Of a stretch of 56,818 bases of DNA, positions 46,324 to 53,910 are shown in pieces. This stretch comes from an uncultured Lachnospiraceae bacterium (GTDB taxonomy: Bacteria > Bacillota > Clostridia > Lachnospirales > Lachnospiraceae): the NCBI GenBank assembly GCA_900315055.1, contig OMXP01000009.1, positions 1-56,818 on the forward strand. Direction: 5' to 3'. The notes under the pieces are model-generated. The model was not told where the DNA came from and did not search any database. It worked only from the letters and a program-made list of their open reading frames with translations. Position numbers and translations under genes: made by a program. Position 1 is the first letter of the stretch; every line of letters starts with the position of its first letter.

Positions 46324-46365
46324 ATCATAAAGCTGACCGGGGTACAATGCAGTTGCATTTGCAAC
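46324..46365 (-). promoter_or_regulatory. Promoter and operator of hcp
   Basis: The perfect palindrome GTTGCATTTGCAAC occupies 46352-46365. On the minus strand a -10 box TATGAT is at 46324-46329. If transcription starts at 46317, the operator centre is at -41.5, the class II activator position, and no separate -35 box is needed. Confidence 0.75.
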
Positions 46366-46454
46366 ATGGCTTTCTTTTTTCTCCGAACAGCCTTTTCTTC
46401 CAACTAAAGCCTTTTCCGCAGAACCGGAATGCGGTAGGATAAGGAAAGTAATGT

Positions 46455-46468
46455 GTTGCATTTGCAAC
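46455..46468 (+). promoter_or_regulatory. Operator upstream of the Crp/Fnr gene
   Basis: A second perfect copy of GTTGCATTTGCAAC lies 45 bases before the regulator's start codon, suggesting autoregulation. Which promoter it acts on is unclear: the class II position gives only TGTCAT as -10. Confidence 0.7.
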
Positions 46469-46513
46469 TATAGAGGAAGTCATTTAACTGTGTCATTGAA
46501 AGGTCGATCTGCC

Positions 46514-47230
46514 ATGAATATCCCCGTATCTCATAAGGAAGTCCCCGCCGTCTGGGAAGCGGCTCTGCCGGTCCTCAAAAAGAGTCAGCTCTTTGCCGGA
46601 GTTCAGGAAAACGAGATCGTGCCGATGCTCCACTGCACCGGAGCGTATCAGAAAGAATTCCGGAGCGGGGAGCCGATCCTGCTCCGGGAGGATACCGTGT
46701 CCTGTGCGGGGCTGATCCTTTCGGGAACGGTCCAGATGATTCAGGAGGACGTCTTCGGGGTGCGGACGATCCTCATGACACTGGGACCCGGAGAGTTCTT
46801 CGGCGAGAGCTTTGCCTGCGGCACGCAGCTCCACGCCTCCGTCTCTTTCGAGGCCCAGACGGATTCGAAGGCCGTCTACTTCCCCTTCCACCGTATGCTC
46901 ACGATGTGCGGCAGCGCCTGTTCCTTTCATCAGCGCCTCATCGAAAACATGGTCTTTCTTCTCGCAGATAAAAACACTCGCCTGATGGCAAAGCTCGAGA
47001 TCCTCTCAAAGCGCACCCTCACCCAGAAGATCCTCTCCCTCCTCTCCTTTGAAGCCCAGAGGGCGGGAAGCCTGTACTTCACCCTTCCGATGAACCGGGA
47101 CGAGATGGCAGAGTACCTCTGCGTCAACAGGAGCGCCCTCTCGCGGGAGCTTTCCTTAATGAAGGACAAAGGCCTCATCGACTATGACCGGAACACCTTC
47201 CGGATCCTGCGCTCCGGGGAGGAGGCCTGA
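46514..47230 (+). CDS. Crp/Fnr family regulator, HcpR-like
   Basis: The 238-residue protein has a cyclic-nucleotide-binding-like sensor domain (LGPGEFFGESFAC near residue 97) and a C-terminal Crp-type helix-turn-helix (NRDEMAEYLCVNRSALSRELSLMKDKGLI). There is no FNR-type N-terminal Cys cluster. Its place opposite hcp and three identical operators around it suggest that it is the nitrosative-stress activator known as HcpR in other anaerobes. The ATG at 46514 has only a modest AAAGG; an alternative GTG start 36 bases upstream is possible. Confidence 0.85.
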   Translation: MNIPVSHKEVPAVWEAALPVLKKSQLFAGVQENEIVPMLHCTGAYQKEFRSGEPILLREDTVSCAGLILSGTVQMIQEDVFGVRTILMTLGPGEFFGESFACGTQLHASVSFEAQTDSKAVYFPFHRMLTMCGSACSFHQRLIENMVFLLADKNTRLMAKLEILSKRTLTQKILSLLSFEAQRAGSLYFTLPMNRDEMAEYLCVNRSALSRELSLMKDKGLIDYDRNTFRILRSGEEA

Positions 47231-47256
47231 GTCGTCTCTCTTTCTCCTCTCCCTCT

Positions 47257-47298
47257 GTTGCATTTGCAACTATAGAAACTCTCCTCCTGTGGCATACT
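47257..47298 (+). promoter_or_regulatory. Promoter and operator of the unknown hcp-regulon gene
   Basis: A third perfect GTTGCATTTGCAAC (47257-47270) is followed by a -10-like CATACT at 47293-47298. This gives the same -41.5 operator position as at hcp. Confidence 0.7.
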
Positions 47299-47377
47299 CC
47301 CATGCAGAGAACAATATCCGGTGAGGACAACGATCACCCGGATTGACACAAAACAGCAATCTCACAGGAGGTAAAAC

Positions 47378-47977
47378 ATGAGCGCAGTACTGGGACCGAT
47401 TCATCAGTGGATGTTTGATAAGATTTTGCTGCAGAAACAGCTGACGAAGGAACTGGCAGAACTTGCCGTAAACAACGGCTGGGAGAACAAAGACAGCGCA
47501 CTGATTGCAACGTGCACCGCCGAGGATCACCGCACGCTGGAGGAGGCCGTTGACATCTCCAACATCCACGGCTCCCTCTCCGGTCTTATCGATGAGGCAG
47601 AGAGTGCCTACGGAGAGCTTGTGACTTCTCTTGTTGCCGATCACCCGGAGCGCCTTGAGAAGATCGAGGCCGCAGCCTATGACTTCGGCACACGCCATGC
47701 GGCAAACGATGCGGCAAATCCCACGGAGGTCTATCAGATCTTTAACGGAAATCTCCTCTCCGGCATGCCCTGTGACCGTGTCGATCAGATTACGGAGCAG
47801 GACGAGAACCACTTTGCCTGGGAGCTTTCCGCAGACCTTCACGGTGCCTTCTGGCAGGATCCCTCTCTCTACTACGCGCTCCGGAGGAAGATCATGGAGG
47901 GCATGCTCTCCGTAACGGACTATGAGCTCGTCTCCTCGTCCTGGGATCACTACTGCATCAGGAGAAAGGCAGCCTGA
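47378..47977 (+). CDS. Protein of unknown function, predicted hcp-regulon member
   Basis: The 199-residue protein is soluble, acidic and mostly helical by composition, with no signal peptide or membrane segment. It begins AVLGPIHQWMFDKI and contains several histidines (for example CTAEDHRTL, NIHGS, ENHFAWEL) that could bind a metal or heme. I do not recognise its family. It starts behind a strong AGGAGG site and carries the same operator as hcp at the same position. A role in NO or hydroxylamine defence is inferred only from this. Confidence 0.75.
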   Translation: MSAVLGPIHQWMFDKILLQKQLTKELAELAVNNGWENKDSALIATCTAEDHRTLEEAVDISNIHGSLSGLIDEAESAYGELVTSLVADHPERLEKIEAAAYDFGTRHAANDAANPTEVYQIFNGNLLSGMPCDRVDQITEQDENHFAWELSADLHGAFWQDPSLYYALRRKIMEGMLSVTDYELVSSSWDHYCIRRKAA

Positions 47978-47993
47978 GGGGAGCAGTTTCCGG

Positions 47994-48022
47994 TTGCAAA
48001 TGCGGGGGATCTCCCGTATCAT
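47994..48022 (+). promoter_or_regulatory. Promoter of the riboswitch-oadB transcript
   Basis: TTGCAA (47994-47999) and TATCAT (48017-48022) are exactly 17 bases apart. The predicted start point is near 48029, just before the aptamer begins. Confidence 0.65.
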
Positions 48023-48029
48023 TCAGGAA

Positions 48030-48146
48030 GGTAAAAGGGAGTAGCTGGCAGCACGGCCGTGCTGCAGGAAGGTGCGTCATCACGGCAGGAAGACCTGCCC
48101 GCGCCTTCTTTAAGGAAGATCAGACAGACCGACAGCAAGACTTTTA
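48030..48146 (+). ncRNA. yybP-ykoY family Mn2+ riboswitch aptamer
   Basis: P1 is formed by TAAAAG (48032-48037) and CTTTTA (48141-48146). The L1 motif GGGAGTAGC follows the 5' strand and AGCAAGA precedes the 3' strand, both hallmarks of this class. Between them are a GCAGCAC/GTGCTGC hairpin and a long arm GAAGGTGCG/CGCGCCTTC holding TCATCAC and an inner GGCAGG/CCTGCC stem, as expected for the second Mn2+-binding leg. Assignment is by eye; a covariance-model search would confirm it. Confidence 0.82.
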
Positions 48147-48182
48147 TGGTCGCATATCATGCGGCGATAAAGGTCTTTTTTT
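48138..48182 (+). terminator. Riboswitch-controlled terminator
   Basis: AGACTTTTAT (48138-48147) pairs with ATAAAGGTCT (48167-48176) over ten positions including one G-T pair. The inner CGCAT/ATGCG stem and seven T (48176-48182) complete it. Its 5' strand contains the P1 3' strand of the aptamer (48141-48146), so ligand binding should block termination and turn the genes on. Confidence 0.85.
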
Positions 48183-48226
48183 GTACCCGTTTCGCCGCGC
48201 ACATTCGAAACGGAGGTATCAATTTC

Positions 48227-49363
48227 ATGCAGGAGATTCTAAGTCTCTACGGCAACATCGCCGGCCTCACCCCGCAGATGGTCATCATGTGGGTCATCGG
48301 TGGTGTGCTGATCTACCTGGGCATCGTCAAAAAGATGGAGCCCTCCCTTCTCGTCCCGATGGGCTTTGGCGCCATCCTCGTCAACCTGCCGAATTCCGGC
48401 GCGGTGACGCAGACGCTGAACGGCGTCCTGACCGAGGGGCCTCTCGACGTTCTCTTCAACGCCGGCATCGCAAACGAGATCTTTCTGTTGCTGCTCTTTA
48501 TCGGCATCGGCGCAATGATCGATTTCACGCCGCTTCTTGCCAATCCCCAGATGATGCTGTTCGGCGCGGCCGCGCAGTTCGGCATCTTCTTCACCATCAG
48601 CCTTGCCATCCTGTTTGGTTTCTCGCTGCAGGACGCGGCATCCGTCGGCATCATCGGCGCAGCGGACGGCCCCACGTCCATCTTTGTCGCAAACTACTAC
48701 CACTCCAGCTATCTTGGCGCCATCATCGTGGCCGCCTACTCCTACATGGCGCTGGTGCCCATCATTCAGCCTCCGGTCATCCGCCTCGTGACCACGAAAA
48801 AGGAGCGGAAAATCCACATGGATTACAATCCCCGCTCCGTCTCCAAGACCGCGAAGATCCTGTTCCCGATCTGCATCACCGTGGTTGCCGGCCTCATTGC
48901 CCCGAGCTCCGTTGCCCTCGTCGGCTTTCTCATGTTCGGAAACCTGATCCGGGAGTGCGGCGTTTTAAACTCCCTCTCCGAAACTGCCCAGGGAACGCTC
49001 GCAAACCTGATCACCCTGATGCTCGGCCTCACCGTGGCATCCCAGATGCGGGCAGAGGACTTCCTGAATATCCGCACGATCTTCATCCTGCTCCTCGGCC
49101 TTGTGGCCTTCATCTTTGATACCATCGGCGGCGTGCTGTTCGCCAAGTTCCTGAACCTGTTCCTGAAGAAGAAGATCAACCCGATGATCGGTGCCTGCGG
49201 CATCTCGGCCTTCCCGATGTCCGCGCGCGTCATCACACAAATGGCTCTGAAGGAGGATCCAACGAACGTCCTGATCATGCAGGCAACCGGTGTCAACGTC
49301 TCCGGCCAGGTGGCGTCCGTCATCGCAGGCGGCATCATCCTGAGCCTGGTACCGCTCATTTAA
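48227..49363 (+). CDS. Sodium-ion-translocating decarboxylase beta subunit-like membrane protein (OadB/GcdB)
   Basis: The 378-residue protein matches the beta subunits of Na+-pumping oxaloacetate, glutaconyl-CoA and methylmalonyl-CoA decarboxylases. It has about nine to ten hydrophobic segments, the conserved GIIGAADGPTSIF motif with the ion-path Asp148, and GVNVSGQVASVIAGG near the C-terminus. No alpha (carboxyltransferase) or biotin-carrier subunit is nearby. The start at 48227 follows GGAGG at ten bases. The transcript begins with a Mn2+-type riboswitch, so metal export or metal-linked ion transport deserves consideration. Confidence 0.88.
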   Translation: MQEILSLYGNIAGLTPQMVIMWVIGGVLIYLGIVKKMEPSLLVPMGFGAILVNLPNSGAVTQTLNGVLTEGPLDVLFNAGIANEIFLLLLFIGIGAMIDFTPLLANPQMMLFGAAAQFGIFFTISLAILFGFSLQDAASVGIIGAADGPTSIFVANYYHSSYLGAIIVAAYSYMALVPIIQPPVIRLVTTKKERKIHMDYNPRSVSKTAKILFPICITVVAGLIAPSSVALVGFLMFGNLIRECGVLNSLSETAQGTLANLITLMLGLTVASQMRAEDFLNIRTIFILLLGLVAFIFDTIGGVLFAKFLNLFLKKKINPMIGACGISAFPMSARVITQMALKEDPTNVLIMQATGVNVSGQVASVIAGGIILSLVPLI

Positions 49364-49382
49364 CATACAGGAGGAAATGAAA

Positions 49383-49535
49383 ATGGCAGAGAACTTTCTG
49401 GCTTCCCTTCGGGTCATGGGCCTTGGCATGCTGGGTATCTTTTCCGTGGCTGTCGCCCTCATGCTGATCATGATGCTGCTGACAAAACTCTTCCCGGCAA
49501 AGAAGGAAGACGATAAGAACAGAGACGGAGAGTAG
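49383..49535 (+). CDS. Small OadG-like gamma subunit
   Basis: The 50-residue protein has one membrane helix (about residues 10-36, starting MGLGMLGIFSVAVALM) and a charged C-terminal tail (KKEDDKNRDGE), as in OadG-type gamma subunits of sodium-pump decarboxylases, which stabilise the complex. It is 19 bases after the beta gene with AGGAGG eight bases before the ATG; an in-frame ATG six bases earlier is too close to that site. Followed by a terminator. Confidence 0.8.
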   Translation: MAENFLASLRVMGLGMLGIFSVAVALMLIMMLLTKLFPAKKEDDKNRDGE

Positions 49536-49576
49536 GACGGATTAATAATACCGTCCTGATCTCCATCGTCCTGTTC

Positions 49577-49606
49577 GCGCACACCGCCCGGGTGTGCGCT
49601 TTTTTG
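49577..49606 (+). terminator. Terminator of the oadB/oadG-like unit
   Basis: GCGCACACC (49577-49585) pairs perfectly with GGTGTGCGC (49591-49599), followed by TTTTTT. Confidence 0.92.
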
Positions 49607-49621
49607 TTCCCGAAACCAAAG

Positions 49622-49651
49622 GAGCCGGAGAGGTGCTGTCCTCCCCGGCTC
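49622..49651 (-). terminator. Terminator of the GH1 gene
   Basis: GAGCCGGAGAGG (49622-49633) and CCTCCCCGGCTC (49640-49651) pair with one mismatch. It is 22 bases beyond the stop of the minus-strand GH1 gene; the T-tract is weak. Confidence 0.6.
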
Positions 49652-49673
49652 TTCTTCATGTTTTTCGATTTTC

Positions 49674-50965
49674 CTATTCTTCCGGTGCGTAGGATCCCAG
49701 AAGATGCAGGCTCTTCTTCGGCGTCCGCTCCATCGTCTTCCGGTCTACGGATACCAGGCCGAACCGCATGGCGTATCCCTTCTGCCACTCGAAGTTGTCG
49801 AGAAGGCTCCAGCAGGTATAGCCGATGACGGGAATCCCCTCGCTCTTTGCCTTCATGACACCGGAAATGGCGGTCGTAAGGAATCTGCAGCGCGCTTCAT
49901 CGTCGTCTGTTGCAATGCCGTTCTCGGTGACAAAGAGATTCCCCGGGAACGATTCATGGACGCGGCAGAGCACATGGTACAGACCTTCCGGATAGTCCTC
50001 ATACCCCATCTGGGTCAGCGAAGCACCCTCGGGATTCGGGAGCTGGCCGTCCGCTCCGTAGACAGCTCTTGTATAGTTCTGAATCCCGATGAAATCATCA
50101 TCTTTGAGGTTCGGAAGGTAGTGCAGGAACTCCTGATCCCACTCTTCTTTGGCATTCTCCTCTCCGCCCGGGACGGACTGGATATCGTGCAGGGAAAGGG
50201 AGAGGCCCACCTGTATGTCCGGATACCGCTTCCGGATGACCTCCCGTGCGGCCTCGTGTGCCTTCATGACAAGAAGGTCTCCTTCTTCCGTGCAGGAGGA
50301 GACGAAGGTCTTCGGATCGCCGGTGCCAAAGACAGAGCGCTTTTCCTCCTCTGCCTTCTTCAGGCCCTCCATCATGAGCTTCAGGTTGTAGCCCACCTGG
50401 ACCTGATCCTCGCCTGCCGCAGCCGTCTTTGCCGCTTTCTGCTGCATCTGTTTCCGGTATCTCTCGGAGATCATGCGGATCTGAAGGCGCATGTTCGCCT
50501 CGTTGATCGTGACGATATAGTGAAGGTCTGATCCCAGCTCCTGGATCACCTTGTCCACGTAGTTCCGGAACCATTTGACAATCTCCTCGCACTCCCAGCC
50601 GCCCTTTCGGATCACCCAGACGGGGCTTGTGAAATGAAAGAGAGTGACAACGGGCTCAATCCCGTTTTCTCTGCAGCAGGCGATGACCTTCCGGTAGTGA
50701 TCGATCTCCGCCTCATCGAACACACCCTCTTCCGGCTCGATTCGCGCCCACTCGATCGAAAACCGGTAGGCATTGAGTCCTGCCTTCTTCATCAGTGCGA
50801 TGTCCTCGGCATACCGGTTGTAATGGTCGCAGGCAATGCCGGAGGGCTCGGTAAAGCCCCGTGCGGGAGCAGTTCCAGCGCATAGTCATCGCTGTTCCTG
50901 TTGTTTCCCTCAACCTGATGCGCGGCCGTTGCCGCCCCGATAAAAAATCCCTTTTCAAAACGCAT
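49674..50965 (-). pseudogene. GH1 family beta-glycosidase, disrupted by a one-base frameshift
   Basis: Frame 1 starts at 50965 behind AAGGAG with MRFEKGFFIGAATAAHQVEG, the GH1 N-terminus (written here to 20 residues). It leaves frame at a run of four G (50857-50860 on the plus strand as C). Restoring one base gives a continuous protein of about 430 residues that goes on with IACDHYNRYAEDIALMKK and GLNAYRFSIEWARIEP. Catalytic parts are present: TINEAN (acid/base, with Ala instead of the usual Pro) and VTENGIA (nucleophile). It is either a true pseudogene or a sequencing error in a homopolymer. It would hydrolyse beta-glucosides or phospho-glucosides. Confidence 0.85.
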
Positions 50966-51374
50966 GATCTTCTCCTTCGTCTGTCAGAGGTCTGTTCGCT
51001 TATCTCCTTCAGCCATTCGTTGCAACAACACCCAGCGCGAATGACACTTAGAGAATAACCGTCGCATGAGAGAAGAGGATAAAACGGATTTGCCTTTGCT
51101 GTGACAAAATGGACAATTCTTCCCTGCCGTTCCCAGCCCGATTTCCGGTACCGCCAGGCTCCGCCGACAGACCGGGTCAATCGGCAGGAGCAACAGGGCA
51201 CTGCTAGTTTATCGTTTTTCGCGTCCAAAGCAATGATTTAAACCGTTTTATATGCTATTATGATGCCAGATCAGGTCTTAGTGCCTGCGGGAGCTCCCAC
51301 GTCAGCCGCTTTTGGATGGCAATATGGGAGACCGTGCTTTAGGGAGATCCGGAACACACAGGGAGGTGATAGCT
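50966..51374. other. 409-base gap between the GH1 gene and the unknown 456-residue gene
   Basis: It contains the GH1 ribosome binding site and, for the plus-strand gene, an extended -10 box (TGC-TATTAT, 51253-51261) without a clear -35. The GGAGG site of the plus-strand gene lies just before 51375. A GGGAGCTCCC palindrome is near 51288. I see no further gene in it. Confidence 0.5.
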
Positions 51375-52745
51375 ATGTCCGAAAATCAGGAATCCGGCAG
51401 GTTCAACGCGCCGTTTTTCGATGGCATCATTTCTGCATATGACAACCGTTTTCTGAATCCCGCGCAGCCCTCTGACGCGCTCGTTAACGCCATGGATCCG
51501 CTATTTCGTCTGCTCGCCCCTTTGAAACCCTGCTTGAAAAATGATGAGGCGAAGGTCCTCTGGATCACGGTGCCAAGAGGCTCCATCGAGGACTGGGAAT
51601 CGTTCGATGATGCCAAAGAGTATGACGAAGTAAAAACGTACGCGGAATACGAAGATCTGTGGAAAGAGTATTATCCGGACGAAGTGAAATGGTACCGGCT
51701 TGTCCTCTGCGAGAATAAAGAAGACAGACCTTCGAACCGATATCGCGCCGTAGCGATCGATAACACCGCGATCGTGAACGCGGATCTGAGCAAGGGAACC
51801 CATGCAGAGACTTGGTTTACGGAAGAGCCTGTGGTCGATTTGCTCCCGCTTCTTGTCGAAGCCGCGCGCAAATCGATGGACCTTCTGAAAGAGGGAACCT
51901 ACAACGACTTTGTGTCAAAAAACCTCCCCTGTCAGCACCGGATCGGCGTTCTGAAGCGCTCCGACGCCTGGAGAGTGGTTCCGGATGCGAGAGATACTTA
52001 CTGGAAGAATATGGACGAAGAGACGTACCGGGCATTCAAATCCTGTCTTCCGACCAATGCGGAAGACAGGATCGGCCGCCTGCATTCCTTTACGGCCAAC
52101 GATTTTTTCCGCGCCTGCTATCTTGGCTACAAGGCCTGCGGCTACAACCTCACCGGCATGTCCCCCGAACAGGCCTATCTGCGATATGCGGACGGACGGG
52201 ACGAGGGGCTTACCGGGACGGGATTCGGTCTGAACGAAGGTCCCGGGATTGACTTCGACAGTCCTTCCGCATGGGATAACTGGTACAACAGCTCCCGCGG
52301 AGGTGGCCACCCGTGGGAGGTCATCCGCGGCGGGAATTCCACGCATGTCGATCTGTATGTTGTGAATGACAGCCGTGAACTTGGGTATCTTCTCCAGCTC
52401 GGAAAGATCAGTGAGAAGGAATATGAGGAGAGTGCGGCAAAGGCAGGCTACTACTTCGAGCTTGCCGTCATATACCGGGAGTGGGAATCCATCCGGTTCT
52501 TCGTCGCACTGCGCTCTGCTGGGCTTCCGGTTGTCCTGAACGATGCGGACGAAATCGCCACGAAGTTCGACGGGACCGGTTACATCGGCATCGTCCCCCA
52601 CCGCATGATCCCGGCCTACTGCGAGAGCCTGTACCCGGAAAAATACGGGCGCGTGGTCGATTTCATGAACCTGTTCGACGAAGACAAAGATCTCCTGCCC
52701 TACGTCGAATGGCTGCCTGAGGAAAAGGCTGAACTGGAGGAATAA
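51375..52745 (+). CDS. Unrecognised 456-residue protein
   Basis: The product is soluble, acidic and rich in aromatic residues, with no signal peptide or membrane segment. Visible landmarks are RLLAPLKPCLKNDEAKVLWITVP cut as KVLWITVPRGS near residue 60, FTANDFFRACYLGYKACGY near residue 235, SSRGGGHPWEVIRGGNSTHV near residue 318 and an acidic end. The GGGHPWEVIRGG stretch looks like a conserved active-site or ligand loop. I do not recognise a family. The ATG at 51375 has GGGAGG; a reading from 51312 would start in the leader. Its neighbours give no clear hint. Confidence 0.75.
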   Translation: MSENQESGRFNAPFFDGIISAYDNRFLNPAQPSDALVNAMDPLFRLLAPLKPCLKNDEAKVLWITVPRGSIEDWESFDDAKEYDEVKTYAEYEDLWKEYYPDEVKWYRLVLCENKEDRPSNRYRAVAIDNTAIVNADLSKGTHAETWFTEEPVVDLLPLLVEAARKSMDLLKEGTYNDFVSKNLPCQHRIGVLKRSDAWRVVPDARDTYWKNMDEETYRAFKSCLPTNAEDRIGRLHSFTANDFFRACYLGYKACGYNLTGMSPEQAYLRYADGRDEGLTGTGFGLNEGPGIDFDSPSAWDNWYNSSRGGGHPWEVIRGGNSTHVDLYVVNDSRELGYLLQLGKISEKEYEESAAKAGYYFELAVIYREWESIRFFVALRSAGLPVVLNDADEIATKFDGTGYIGIVPHRMIPAYCESLYPEKYGRVVDFMNLFDEDKDLLPYVEWLPEEKAELEE

Positions 52746-52840
52746 GCCATCACCCGTTTCCTCTGCCGGGTCCTGACAGGTCCGGTGCCGGCGATCTGAG
52801 TTTCTCCATTTGTCTCTGCCGGTCCGGACTGTGCTCCATG

Positions 52841-52888
52841 AAAAAAGCCCACCCTGCACAATGTGGAAATGCACTGCGCAAGGTGGAC
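52841..52888 (-). terminator. Terminator of the macrodomain gene
   Basis: On the minus strand GTCCACCTTGC (52878-52888) pairs with GCAGGGTGGGC (52847-52857) over 11 positions with G-T pairs, followed by TTTTTT (52841-52846). Confidence 0.85.
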
Positions 52889-52906
52889 TCTCATTTAGGG
52901 GGATGG

Positions 52907-53749
52907 TTACCGCACGATTTTTCGAAAGCCGCGGAAATCTTCCGTATCGAGAAGTCTCTGGTAAATCCTGAGATCTGCATCCTTGAAGACATTGAAGATC
53001 ACCTTTTTCATGCAACTGTCCGGGTGTCCGTCCAGCCATTCCTTCACCGTCTTCACGGCAATCTCCGCCGCCTTGTCCTGCGGGAACATGAACACCCCCG
53101 TGGAGATGCAGCAGAACGCGATGTTCTCACAGCCGTTGTTTGCCGCAAGATCAAGGCTTGCACGATAGCACTCTGAGAGTTGCTCCTTATGGGTCTGTGT
53201 CAGATACGGAGACACAATCGGTCCGACCACATGGACGATGTATTTCGAGGGGAGATTAAACGCCGGGCTGATCATCGGAACCGCGGTCGGCTGCTCATAG
53301 TCCACGCCGTACTGTTCACGCTTCTTCTCCATCTGCGCGTCCATATAGTTTCGAAGCTGCACGCCGGCATAGGTATTCTCCACGTTGTCGATGCAGCCAT
53401 GGAGCGGCCGAAAGCAGCCAAGCATCTGGCTGTTTGCGGCATTGACAATCGCATCGCACTTTAAGGTTGAGATATCTCCCTGCCAGAGGACAAGGCGCGC
53501 ATCGGAGGACACCGGATCCAGATCTTCAACATCCGTAACGCCCTTCTTCCTCGTCTCCTCCTGCAGATAGGCGTCCTGGATTTTCAAGAATTCCTCTGAC
53601 ACCGGCCCCGGCATGCGTACGTTGCAGAGAGCACGGAAGAGATCAAATGCCTCTTTCTCACCTTCCGGCACGCCATAGCCTTCATACTCCGGCATCTCCT
53701 TTTCCAGATATTGAATGAGCCAGGTCACTCTCTCTTTCTGATTCATCAT
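52907..53749 (-). CDS. Zinc-type macrodomain protein-ADP-ribose hydrolase
   Basis: The 280-residue protein has a macrodomain with DAIVNAANSQMLGCF and PLHGCIDNVE, where Cys, His and Cys mark the zinc-dependent macrodomains of Firmicutes and pathogens. CCISTGVFMFP near residue 215 is the second ADP-ribose loop. Relatives remove ADP-ribose from modified proteins, often paired with lipoate-linked sirtuin systems, which are not seen here. About 90 extra N-terminal residues precede the domain. The ATG at 53749 has AAAGGAG; a longer reading crosses the palindrome at 53782-53805. Confidence 0.9.
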   Translation of the reverse strand: MMNQKERVTWLIQYLEKEMPEYEGYGVPEGEKEAFDLFRALCNVRMPGPVSEEFLKIQDAYLQEETRKKGVTDVEDLDPVSSDARLVLWQGDISTLKCDAIVNAANSQMLGCFRPLHGCIDNVENTYAGVQLRNYMDAQMEKKREQYGVDYEQPTAVPMISPAFNLPSKYIVHVVGPIVSPYLTQTHKEQLSECYRASLDLAANNGCENIAFCCISTGVFMFPQDKAAEIAVKTVKEWLDGHPDSCMKKVIFNVFKDADLRIYQRLLDTEDFRGFRKIVR

Positions 53750-53781
53750 CTGCAACTCCTTTCGTACAGTTCCGGTACAGG

Positions 53782-53805
53782 ATTGTGAACACGCGTGTTC
53801 ACAAT
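53782..53805. promoter_or_regulatory. 24-bp perfect palindrome upstream of the macrodomain gene
   Basis: ATTGTGAACACG and its exact reverse complement meet at the centre with no spacer. It lies 33 bases before the start codon at 53749, a typical operator position; it could also form a hairpin in RNA. Confidence 0.6.
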
Positions 53806-53910
53806 TCAAGTCATCAAATGAAATCCCGCAGGCCGCCAAAAGTCTGCATGTCTCTTCCTGAAGTTCCAGTCCTAAGTGACGGCAAAGCCCAAGCCCTTCC
53901 AGTCGTATTC

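Noticed and set aside
46469..46474. TATAGA next to two of the operators as a shared -10 box.
   Set aside because: No -35 box at 16-18 bases upstream at either site, and the spacing would place the activator site between -10 and -35.
47993..48006. A fourth hcp-type operator (GTTGCAAATGCGGG).
   Set aside because: Only 11 of 14 bases fit, and its TTGCAA is better explained as the -35 box of a promoter with TATCAT 17 bases downstream. A class II position would put the start point inside the aptamer.
50713..51228. A 171-codon minus-strand frame starting upstream of the GH1 gene.
   Set aside because: It is a third-frame reading across the GH1 5' end with Arg/Cys-rich composition; the GH1 N-terminus lies in a different frame from 50965.
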